Below, one piece after another: positions 10,401-20,000 of a DNA stretch of 42,706 nucleotides (position 1 is the stretch's first letter; each line of letters opens with the position of its first letter). Origin of the DNA: Pelargonium nanum (Eukaryota > Streptophyta > Magnoliopsida > Geraniales > Geraniaceae); contig JAYMTF010000251.1 of assembly GCA_036897485.1 (NCBI GenBank), positions 1-42,706 on the forward strand, written 5' to 3'. Made by a program: the position numbers and the translations under genes. Below the pieces are notes generated by a model. It searched no databases and was not told where the DNA came from. It saw only the letters and a list, made by a program, of their open reading frames with translations.

Positions 10401-13400
10401 GGAAATTGTTCAGGTATATAAACAGTTGCAAGTGATTTGTGATGGCGACAGGTACAAAAATTTATACTCCTGACAGTTCTGGTCATTTGTTTTCTACAGG
10501 AAAGGCTTGAGAGAGAATACAATCTGAGCTTAATAACTACTGCTCCAAGTGTCGTATACAGAGTTCACTGTGTAAATGGTGATACTGTAATTTCTTCTTC
10601 ATCCTAAACTCTATCAGCTCTCATTTTATATTATTTCAGTATCTTTAGCTGGATGTTCTTATTCATATATGACAAATTTTGATGTTTATGCATAGTGTTG
10701 AGTGGTGCATAGAAGAACTCAAAATATGTTTGGCTTAACATGATGACTCCTTTCTTGTGTTATGCTCTTGGTTGATTTCTCAAATCATTGCTGAAAATCC
10801 CTTGGTATAATGAACCTAAACAACTTAAATGAAAGAAACTGTTTGTGTCCTCTAGGGATGACGCAATGGTCAAGACACACATCTCCATGTGGGAGGTCGT
10901 GGGTTCAACTCCCATTGCGTCGGGTGGGGTGAGATTTTGGGTTAAAAGGGAAGAGCTCCCCCTATTGTGTAGCTCAATTGATAAAAAAAAAGTTCATTTA
11001 AAAAAAAGGAGACTGTTTGTGTGATTTTCTGTTGAAACTCTGTCAGTCTGCTGTAAATGGATCTGTTCTTGAGGTTATTCAATATTACTCCCTGATGCAT
11101 ATCAAAGTGGGTTGATGTCAAAGAAGATGCTGATATGCTCGATGCTCATGGTGGAGATGTCTAGCCAGTGACTCCATTTACTTATTTGACTTGATAATTT
11201 AATATAGTTATTTTCAGGTAGTCCACTAAGTTCTAGCCTTCCCCGGTCCATAACTAACATTTTTTGAGAATGAGTGTTGTGAAATTTCAATAATGAGCTA
11301 CATATAATGGTTTGGGCTTCCACTACTAAAAGGTCAACCTTGTTTGTAGGATTTGGCTTCAACCATTATATTTAGCTCATTCTCTTTATATTTTTCCAAT
11401 GTGGGACAATTACCCACTTCAACAAGTGTCATATTTGCTATCATTATTACATCTCAGTAATTATGTTATCTCATCTTATATCCAGTTCCTGTAGTATGGA
11501 GGGAAGTATTTTGTGAATACTTATTAACTGTAGAGTTCATTATGGTATGGGTTTAGCCTTGTTTTCTTCAAACTGTTCTTACAATTCGTTCCATGAAACA
11601 GTTACAATGCATATTGATCTTTGGTGACAGCAATTTTTTTTATTATACTTTGATAATGTAACTGTTTTCAATATTATGTTTTCTCTCGCATAATTCCATT
11701 ATTTTGCTAATAGTAAACTGATGATTTTAATAGACTATGTGTCCCTGTTGCAAGAAAGCTTTTTCTTTGTTTAGACTTATGCTATGTAAACTCATTGTTA
11801 TATTTAATGCCAAATTGCTTAGGTTGAGTGCTCAAATCCATCTGCTCTCCCTGAACCTGAAAGGAGGACGAAAATTGAGGAGCCAATTGTGAAGGTTATT
11901 ATTATAATTATTTTCACTTGATCTCCGTGTCAAATTAATCCAAATAAAACAGAATATTGTGACTACGTAAATGTTATACTATTTTACTTGTAAGGCAATA
12001 TGTACAGATTGAGATGCTCACACCAAAGGACTATATTGGTCCACTTATGGAGCTTGCTCAAGACCGAAGAGGGGAGTTTACAGAAATGAAATATATCTCG
12101 GAGAATAGAGCATCAATCATGTATGAACTACCACTAGCAGAGGTAAAATGTTCTTTATCAGAATCCACTTGCTTTAGTCAATGGACTTGAAGATCTTGTT
12201 TAAGTAGCCTTCATGTTCTGACTTTTTTGTTCTATATTGTGTTGCAGATGGTTGGTGATTTCTTTGATCAATTGAAGTCCAGAAGCAAGGGTTATGCTAG
12301 CATGGAATACACTATTATAGGGTGGGTGTAATTATCATTTATATTCACACTTTTATTTGTATGGCTTTGGGTAAAGATACCTTCTTTTTGCTCAAACTTC
12401 AGGGAATTTCTATCTGTGTATCATTGTTGATCTTTGCTTGCCTTTAATATCTAACTGAGTGTAAACGAAAGACAGCTGCTTGACCATTCTTCTGTTCTTC
12501 TATTTTTCTTTAAAGATCAATAGACTTTTTCCTTTATAGAATAGGAAGTAGACGTGGCTGAGTTGAATAAAAAAAGTATCTGTTTTCTGCACCACTTTTT
12601 CCTCTCCCTGGAATGAGTCCAAGCTTGCATTGTCTTTGACATGAAACATAATTAGCTGCGATTTGATTTTATATACTCTTAATATGTATTTCTTTATTTT
12701 GCTCGCAAAAAATAAACTGTAGTTGTAATAATTTGCAATTTCTTTTTATTTTTCAGGTACAAGGCAAGTAATTTGGTTAAACTTGACATTCAGATCAATG
12801 GTGATCGTGTGGATCCTTTGTCAACTATAGTGCACAGGGATAAGGTGATAACTTTTTCAATTTAGTGATTTGATGTATAACTGTATATCCATTTGAGTGT
12901 AAATAGAGATGCTTCATTCTCGAGATACTACTGTAAATACTTGTACACACCTTCAAGAACAACTGCAGGGTAATGTTTAATATGAGCTTAAATTTTTTTT
13001 TTCAGGCATATTCTGTTGGTAGAGCTTTGACACTAAAGCTCAAGGAGCTTATTCCACGACAAATGTTTAAAATTCCAATTCAAGTAAGTTCCATACTCTC
13101 TTTACACGCAAGTTGTTACAGCCTCTCTGCAAAAGCAGGTGTAAGGCTTTGTAAATAACTGAACTCTCCCTAGGCCCCACAATGACGGTAACACTCAGCA
13201 TCTCACAAACCAAATTAGAAAAGTTATATACTAAAATGAGTTTATTGGTTTCCTTTTTGAGAAAAATTTAAGGAAAATTTAGTTAATGTTGTACATTTAC
13301 TCTTGTATCTCCGTAGACATGTGTTGTAATAAAGTCAAGGCATACTAAATAACTTATTATAGGGATATTATTGATAATTCACGCTGAAAGAAAACACTCA

Positions 13401-14584
13401 TTTTGGGATGGTAGGAGTATTTAAAAATTGTTCTCAAATGTGTCCCCCAAAGTGAACATCTTATTTATAACTTGTTTTGAAGCTTAAACTGTGTGATCTT
13501 ATTATCCATTACAGGCAAGCATAGGTGCAAAAGTAATTGCTAGTGAAGCGTTGTCTGCAATCAGGAAGGATGTTTTAGCAAAATGCTACGGTATCCACTT
13601 TTTATTTGATTCATTATATTTTGAAGTTCAGGGTTTCACCATCTTTATACATAAACTTTTGGTCTCAATTCCTGATCTTGCAGGTGGGGACATCTCGAGG
13701 AAAAAGAAATTGCTTAAGAAACAGGTTATTTTTTGCACCTTACCAAAATATATGATTGACTCTGACAAGTGCTAGCTACTGCACTTTACGGTAGCGTTTG
13801 GATTAAAAGTTATGTGAAGGGATAAGAATCAAGAACCGGAATGAGAATGAGATTCTCTTTATTCATCTTTAGATCAAGATTTTTCGGTCATGATTCCCAT
13901 TCCATTTCTAAAAAATCCAAACTATACCTATATTTATGTGAAGACTTGAGAGGCCGTGATATTATTCAATAATAGAATTAGGTTGGGGATGTCATGATAA
14001 GTGGATAGTAACTATAGATGGAACCTTTGTAGGTAACTATATATAAATACCTATGGAATTGTCACTTAATGCACATGATTTTTCACATCTTTTTGAAATG
14101 GATGATCACCACAAAACTTTTTCGAACCCGTTCTATCAGTTAAATCTAATTAAAAAAGTGTTCCCTCATCACATGCACTGCACGTGGCTCGTCGTTTTAT
14201 TATAATTCCCAACTTACCCTTCCTATTTTTCTAAATATTGTTTGATAAGTATTGTGCGAGAGTTGAGACAGTGATTGGATTTGTGATGGTGAGTAAATTA
14301 TGTAAGAAATGAGTGGAGCTCTCAAGATTTCACGAGACTACGAGTGTATTTTGTAATTTTTGTCTTTTTCAATTCAATTTAACTAACAGACCGGGTTTTA
14401 AAACAATTGTGGTGGTCATCTGTTTCAAAAAAAAGTTACTGCAAGTTATGTGCATGATTATTCTACTACTGATATTTTTTTTTCCCAGGCTGCTGGAAAG
14501 AAAAGAATGAAGGCAATTGGTAAAGTAGATGTACCTCAAGAAGCCTTCATGGCTGTACTGAAACTCGAAAAGGAGGTATTATGA
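4439..14584 (+). CDS. LEPA: plastid translation factor LepA/EF4 (GUF1-type GTPase), 22 exons
   Basis: Ribosome-associated GTPase acting in the plastid, where LepA/EF4 is thought to remodel stalled or mistranslocated ribosomes. Exons: 4439-4666, 4774-4950, 5924-6010, 6269-6325, 6601-6666, 7154-7216, 7778-7822, 7948-8048, 8377-8473, 8628-8699, 9295-9449, 9553-9610, 10333-10413, 10500-10586, 11823-11894, 12008-12142, 12248-12321, 12757-12844, 13006-13083, 13515-13590, 13684-13724, 14489-14584. All junctions are GT-AG and the frame is continuous for 677 residues, the family length for plastid LepA. GTPase motifs: AHIDHGKS (89-96), RGITIK (128-133), DTPGH (154-158), NKID (208-211), CSAK (238-241). 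The LepA-specific C-terminal end is present, finishing KLEKEVL. The first 70 residues are Ser/Leu-rich and poor in acidic residues, like a chloroplast transit peptide. An in-frame ATG at 4385 would add 18 charged residues; I prefer 4439. No defect was seen. Confidence 0.95.
4989..5395 (+). repeat. internal duplication in LepA intron 2
   Basis: About 80 bases at 4989-5070 recur at 5310-5395 in the same orientation. Both share GAGTGTTGCT, ATCCTTGTTTAG and a following GATATGAA. The copies are some 320 bases apart and moderately diverged, so this is an old segmental duplication inside the intron. Confidence 0.6.
5393..5640. mobile_element. Stowaway-like MITE relic in LepA intron 2
   Basis: It begins with ACTCCTTCCTTTCAAAAATA, close to the Stowaway terminal consensus CTCCCTCCGTCCCAAAATA. 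A central block (about 5447-5483, with GTTGTACATTTCCTCTTGTA) is shared with the relic in intron 19 at about 13230-13425. The right part has a second MITE-end-like motif (CCCCCTCTGTCCTAAAATGA) in direct orientation, so the structure is degraded or nested. Confidence 0.5.
8820..9060 (-). mobile_element. possible solo LTR in LepA intron 10
   Basis: This GC-richer block stands out from the AT-rich intron around it. Read on the minus strand it has a clear TATA box (GCTATATAAGC, about 8990) followed by a leader-like stretch that ends in TGGATCCACAGCATCTA, an arrangement like an LTR promoter plus R region. There is no second LTR, no primer-binding site and no coding sequence, and I could not fix a target duplication. 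It could instead be an unrelated insertion. Confidence 0.3.
9222..9234 (+). repeat. (CA)n microsatellite
   Basis: A short CA dinucleotide run in LepA intron 10. Confidence 0.8.
10849..11008 (+). mobile_element. tRNA-derived SINE in LepA intron 14
   Basis: The insert starts with a tRNA-like head: an A-box region (ACGCAATGGTCAAGACA, from 10861) and a B box (GGGTTCAACTCCC, 10901-10913). The ends of the head pair (GACGCAATGG with CCATTGCGTC), as in a tRNA acceptor stem. A short body ends in GTAGCTCAATTGAT followed by an A-rich tail. It is flanked by a 14-base target duplication with one mismatch: GAAACTGTTTGTGT at 10835-10848 and GAGACTGTTTGTGT at 11009-11022. It lies in the sense orientation of the host gene and disturbs no exon. 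Confidence 0.8.
11291..11381. mobile_element. small foldback MITE in LepA intron 14
   Basis: The terminal inverted repeats are AATGAGCTACATATAATGG at the left and CCATTATATTTAGCTCATT at the right. A related block lies at about 30035-30118 in intron 3 of MACPF gene A; both share GCTACATA-AA-GG-TTGGGCTTCC and GTAGCTCATTCT-type ends. Both are followed by a TCCAATGTG motif, so the mobile unit may extend further. Confidence 0.55.
13230..13425. mobile_element. Stowaway-like MITE in LepA intron 19
   Basis: The right end reads CACTCATTTTGGGATGGTAGGAGTA, whose complement is a Stowaway-type terminus; the left end carries TACTAAAATGAGTTTATTGG. The central block around 13275-13312 matches the relic in intron 2 (5447-5483). 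The gene therefore holds two copies of one MITE family. Confidence 0.6.
13792..13926. mobile_element. short MITE in LepA intron 21
   Basis: The ends are inverted: TAGCGTTTGGATTAAAAG at the left and AAAAAATCCAAACTATA at the right, about 135 bases overall. The interior (AGAATCAAGAACCGGAATGA) and the termini match a second copy near 41810-42155 past MACPF gene C. Confidence 0.65.
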
Positions 14585-15579
14585 TCATATATGACTTTGT
14601 TAGCTTGTAACATTGTGCTGTCTATAATTTTATAGTGATTCAATACCCGAAGCTTTTGTAATTTATCGATTATTATTTTTTTTGCCATATTGTCAAAATT
14701 TAAATGTATCATTGTACAATTATTGTTTTAGTTGAGTATTATGAAACATTTTTTTGAGGGTTTTAAGGTTGGATTTATTAGTGAATTGAATTGATGGAAT
14801 CAGACCATTGTGCCTGATTACTGATTAGGGATTTGCACAATTAACCATTTTATTTGGCGGAGGATAATCCACCTTGAAAATGTATAAATTTTTCTGTATT
14901 TAAACATTTCAAGAGGATGATAACGCATGGAAATTTCATTCATACCCACTTTAATAAATTTTGTGAGATTGGAGTATTCCGATATGCTGGATACAGTTCT
15001 CATTGGTGGGTTAGTCCAAGTTTTTTTTTTTTTTTTACTTAGTCTTGTGATACCGCACTCAAATCTCTTTCGTTCTAAATGTTGGTCTAAATAAATTCAA
15101 CAATTTGGAGTTGAACACCACTCAAAATCCGACTCTTGTGGGTTCAACAAACCTGAAAATTTTCATGTCAAATCTATATTCAATTTAACATGCAGCCCAA
15201 AATCTGCAAAATTGGATGAATTCATACCCCTCTTTAGGTCTGATTTGAACGAGCTTTTTTTTTAGTCGTATTCAAAATTCAAATTATCATCTCACATCTG
15301 TATTCTCACATTATCTCCTTTGTCAAAAGCAACTTCCACATATTTGGGATATGCATCCCATAAATAAAACTCAAACCATTTATTGTGATCGTTTTCTTTC
15401 TCATCAACCTATCAGGAAGTTCAGGTAGCGATTCATGTGTAAAATCCGAGATTGAATGTAAGGAAGCGTGTAAGGAAGAAATATGAGAGAATGAATGTAA
15501 GGATGTGTTAAAATGGTGGAAACTAAGTGAACTTTGATTTCTCGTGCTTGCACATATGTTACTTGATATACTAGCTATG
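14585..15579. other. intergenic DNA downstream of LepA
   Basis: The first few hundred bases probably hold the LepA 3' untranslated region. There are poly(T) runs near 15020 and 15250. The minus-strand frames here show no domain or splice support and I do not call them genes. Nothing else is recognisable. Confidence 0.4.
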
Positions 15580-15680
15580 TTTGTATCCTGGGGAGCCTCC
15601 AACGCCCACCAAGACGCATAAACTCACAAGGAGGTTTATTGATACAACGAAGATTACACAAGGACCGCAAGACTCGCCTG
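15580..15680 (+). pseudogene. MACPF pseudogene fragment, C-terminal exon piece
   Basis: About 100 bases match the coding sequence of MACPF gene C at about 41557-41658, covering the segment for YPGGPPMPTQTHKL and the VDTTEITRGPQDSP region. Similarity starts and stops abruptly in the middle of that exon. It is an isolated piece without splice sites or start. It lies upstream of a fragment from an earlier part of the same exon (15884-16022), so the original order is reversed. Confidence 0.8.
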
Positions 15681-15883
15681 CATTGTTTACGATTGATACG
15701 AATTTTTACATACAATATTTTTATAACCCATCTCAAACACAAATTCCAACGAACTGCCACAATATTAACTTGACAACACCTTCGTCTTCACTTCACAGTT
15801 CTCACTCCATTGTCCTCTTCTTATCCACTCTTAACCGTTAACTTGAGGCACCTTCGTTTTCCCTTCCTATTTCCCACTCTTCT

Positions 15884-16022
15884 CTATTCTTGCAACGCCT
15901 TGCCATGTACCCAACCACATTTCAAATCGAGGATGAACCAAACATCAACATTTCTCTTTCCTTTGATCAAAGGTACTATGAGAAGGTTCGGTAGAAGAGT
16001 TTCTCTCGTATCTGCACCACAA
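15884..16022 (+). pseudogene. MACPF pseudogene fragment, earlier piece of the last exon
   Basis: About 140 bases match gene C at about 41174-41310 (HLQHLATHPTTFQLEDEPN through VRWKSFSRVCTAP). In the ancestral frame a Trp codon has become TAG (CGG TAG AAG, about 15990), so it is dead. It is closer to gene C than to gene A: it shares the DEPNINIS form, without the two extra residues of gene A. Confidence 0.8.
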
Positions 16023-17017
16023 TTTGTGAGCTTGAGACAAAAGCAAAATGAGCATCAATAATTCTTATTCTAAAGCCATCACATAAGATACAGATTGGAT
16101 GCCAAAGTCAAATTCTCAAGTAATGGCAAGAGATGATAAAAAAAAAAAACTATAGTGTTGTGAAACATTTCAATCAACAGGCAATGAATCCACTTTCTTT
16201 GAACATAGATTTCTTGTTCTCTTTCATGTCGGTCAGATCACGAAGCACTAAAGATGTTCTGTGGATCAGTTTGAACAACTTTACTCAACACTAATGGAAT
16301 CAAGTGTTCAGCTGAGAATTCAATGTTGGCATGCAAGTTCCCACTTGCGAAAGGATTCATGCTTGTAGATTGCTAGCAATGACATATATGTTCCGCGCAA
16401 TGGGTTGCACTCTACTTTAGCTGAGGTTGGGTACAACACAAATTAGGAGGATGCATAACTAAGTTAGCTGAGGTTTGGTAAGACACAAAAAGGCCACTTC
16501 ATATCACAGCTTCAGAATCAGAAACCAACTTAAACAAGCAACAAGTATAAGAATTCAAACATATTTAAAAGGCAGAATGAGAGAGATACCCGCATAGGCG
16601 TCGTTGAGTGTGGCACGTTGCTCCTATCCATGGATATAACTCCTCTTGAAGGTGCTATGTATCTGCTGATAACAACACTGTGATCACTTCCTAAAAAGAA
16701 GAATCTAAAGTGCTAAAAAAAAAACCCAAAAGAGCATAAACAAGATAAACCAACAAGCCAGCTAGCAAAAGACATTGATCGAAGACATAGAACTCACTTG
16801 CCTTTTGAGTCTTCTTCTATCATTTGGCATCGACACCCATTTGAGTTGCTCCAAACTTTTAGCTTTTGAGGTAGATGTAAATTTATCAATCTATCACAAC
16901 AAATCAAATGAATGATACAACACATGAAGCAACATTTAGATAGTCCAGTTATGTACGTACCTACAACATCAACCCAAACAAATATGAGTATTGCGTAACA
17001 TTTCAATGATCATGCAA
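16023..17017. other. intergenic DNA holding a decayed LRR fragment
   Basis: No intact gene is present. The segment 16812-16908 is a relic of an LRR exon and is listed separately. Much of the rest probably includes the 3' untranslated region of the minus-strand NLR gene. Stretches near 16155-16190 and 16985-17015 share an ACATTTCAAT...GCAAT-AAT motif, which hints at an old duplication of this end region. Confidence 0.4.
16812..16908 (-). pseudogene. decayed copy of an NLR leucine-rich-repeat segment
   Basis: About 95 bases resemble the NLR exon 4 at about 18280-18375: shared CTTCTATCATTTGGCATC, then CCATTTGAG/CCATTCGAG, AACTT-TAGCT-TTGAGG and ATCAATC. Small deletions break the frame. It lies just beyond the NLR's last exon, so it looks like the remnant of a tandem duplication of the LRR region. 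Confidence 0.6.
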
Positions 17018-20000
17018 TCAATTATCCAAATCCAAACTAGATGTGAAGGCCTCATTTTTTTCTTCAAGAGTCTTCTTCCGATCTTTCAGTGATCGCAGGT
17101 GTGCTTCTGCTTCAGAAATCTTTATCTCTAACTCAAAAATCTCCTTTTCCCGCTCTACAACTGATAAGCGTTCTCTGGCCTTCTCAACATAAGGACTAAA
17201 CCACTCAATAGAAAAATTCGTGCTGGACAGATCACGAAAAGCATTCACCATAAATTGGACCTGTTGTGCACTCATGCTATTCAGTGGTTCAGTTTGATAA
17301 ATTTGAAGAAATTCACTCAACAACGTAATGAACTCTTTCCTGACACGCAATCCCTGAAAATCCCATTGCTGAGAGTTTGATGCTGCTCTGCTAGTTCCCG
17401 CTTCGGTGATAAGAGACAGACTTGTTTCAGGACGATTACTTGCTGGACTCAATAGCGAAGAAGAAGCAACAACATCTCGAGGAGCGAGAGACCCTGTATT
17501 GGTTTGTTTTACAGCCTCATTGGCTGGACTGAGAGAAGAAGGATATGAATGGGAAGGTACCATCTCCTCACTGATCTCAATCTTTTCTTTTCCTTTTCCT
17601 GGTTTGGTAGCCTCACCACATATGTCAACCTTTTGTCCTATTGGATCATCGGGCTGCCCAAAACCCCCAATCTCTTCTCTTGGCTCAATGGTTTTTTCAG
17701 TCTGACCTTCCTCTCTTTGCTTAGTGGATTCCTCATAAAACTCCTCAACCTCATTTGCAGCTGATTCAGAATGCTGGTTTGATGATAAAGTACTTGGATC
17801 TGCGGTGGTCAGTCTTTGAGTCTCCTGAAATTAAGAAAAAAACGGTGCATTGTAATATTGTATCTTACTTGTTATAGTAAATGTAATGAAGAGAAACACA
17901 ATTAAATAATTTATTGGCACCAGCAATTATAACCACCAAGCTCGTGAATCAACTGGCGTAGAAAAAGAAATGTAGAGTATAATGAAGATAAGAGCGAGGT
18001 ACCATTTCTAAAAAGAAGTGTTGTATAGTAGTATTAAGGTCGCCATTCCAACGATTTTCACTCTTAAATTTCACGTCCTCAAGAATTGGTGTGACTGTGG
18101 TTCCTCGAGAGAAGGTTCTCATTTTCGGGCACTGTGTCACCCTTACTATCTGCAATGAAGGGAATTTGAAAGCAAAATTACCCGGACAAAACTTTGTGAG
18201 CCTTGGCAAGTCTCTAAGTTCAATACGCCACAATCGGCTGAAAATAATATCATCTCCATCTCCATCACATGCCACTATTTCTTCTATCATTTGGCATCCA
18301 ACTATCTCCAGCCATTCGAGCTTCTTCAAACTTGTAGCTGTTGAGGATTGTATTAATTTCATCAATCCACCACAATTATGCACAATCAAACGCTCTAGAA
18401 ATTCGAAAGATATTGAGCCTGGTACTATATATGTCAGGCGAGGACATTCTTTGACAAATAACCAGTCAAGTTTCTCAAGAAGTGGGATCAGCAGCGAGTC
18501 TTGTTTCCAGATACACTTCAACTCAGGCAGATTCCGGAGTCCTAGAAATGTTAGGTGAGGAAGTAGAATTGTATGTTCGGTATGGTTAACCTCTTGAATC
18601 CCATTCACTAGTTCACATGGGAATATCTCTGAGAATAAGCTATCGTGTACTGAAAGTTTTTTCAAATTGTGAAATTTGCATATGAACTCGGATGGAAATG
18701 TTGCTGATTCATCATTCTGAAATTCGGATATGATTAACCATGTAAGATTCAGGAAGAGTTCTGAAGGGAGATGCCCATATTGTCTCGTTATCATATTCAT
18801 GTCCTTGCTTTTTATCGTCAATTTCTCCAAGTTGGACAACAACTGAAAAAACATCAAATATGAATTTTTTTTAATGTATGTAATAGAAAAGTAGCTCATG
18901 TACTTATTTAAAATAAAGTTAAATGCTTATCTATGCTTTATCTATAGTACATACCTTTTCAAATTGATTCTGACCATGAATTTCTGAGATATTTAGCAAC
19001 TCCAAAACAGATAATTTGTCACAATCATTGGCATGTAACCACTTCAGCACTGGCCATTCCGATGTATGTTTCATAGGATAGAAGCACTCCATTTTTGGTA
19101 GATTTCGAAGATCCAGATCAGTCAGTTTAGGGAATTTAAATGTTGTAGACATTTCTTCTTCTTCCTCCTCTTTAATCTTCTTTACGACTCCCTTATTCTC
19201 AAAATCATCAACAACAATTGTTTGCACTTCTTTGCAGTCCCCCATACACAGCCTCTCAAGTCGATGCAGACATTGAGCCACAGCAAATGGAAATATATGT
19301 TTGAGACTATGACATCTATAAACAGACACAACACTTAAGTTTTGGAAGCTGAGAATTTTATGCAAATCCCTTTTCCACACAAACCTCAGTTTTGGTAGAT
19401 CACTTAAATACAATCTGCTTAACTGCCAGACTGTTGTAATATCATTTGTGATCTCTTTCAGACTCGGCCCATCTTGGACATCAAATACCTCTTCTAATGA
19501 ACCACAATCGCTTATCATAACCTCTTTCAGACTTTGAAGTTTGCCGAGCATAGTAGATGGGAAAATCTTCAAAAGTTTTGCACATTGTTCCACCCTTACT
19601 TCTCCTAGTTTGCAAAATGTATCTTCATCATACAGCTGATTGTGCCATATACTCTTGATGTTATTCATGTTGCTGATCTCCAATCTCTCCAAGCTAGGAA
19701 AATTTGCCTGAAATGTTTATCCCAACCTTAATTTCAATATCAATGGAAGGTAGAGAAACTTACAAAGTACTAATAAATCATTGAATAAATTACGGATAGT
19801 ATTGATCGAAGAGAGAAACAAAGAAAAAAAAAAAACCTTTTCATTGAAGAGAGGTTGTGCGGCAGTATGACTATTCTCATTTGAGCCCATTTCTTCATCT
19901 CCCGAGTAGAATGTTGTGAGGCTCGGCAAATCTTCAATACAAAGATAGCTTAGATGAGGAAATATAATTGTATCTATTGTTGTTTTTCCTTTTTCCTTTG

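Noticed and set aside
10859-10921. A tRNA gene, because both internal promoter boxes and a stem are present.
   Set aside because: No cloverleaf or anticodon arm can be formed, and a body, A-rich tail and target duplication follow, so it is a SINE.
15306-15760. Minus-strand frames of 61-98 codons as genes.
   Set aside because: They are low-complexity or antisense to the MACPF fragment at 15580-15680.
18091-18558. Plus-strand open frame of 155 codons.
   Set aside because: It is antisense to NLR exon 4 and has no domain; it is a shadow of the LRR coding sequence. The same holds for the plus-strand frames at 17406-17764, 20506-21331, 21527-21967, 22178-22561 and 22801-23283.
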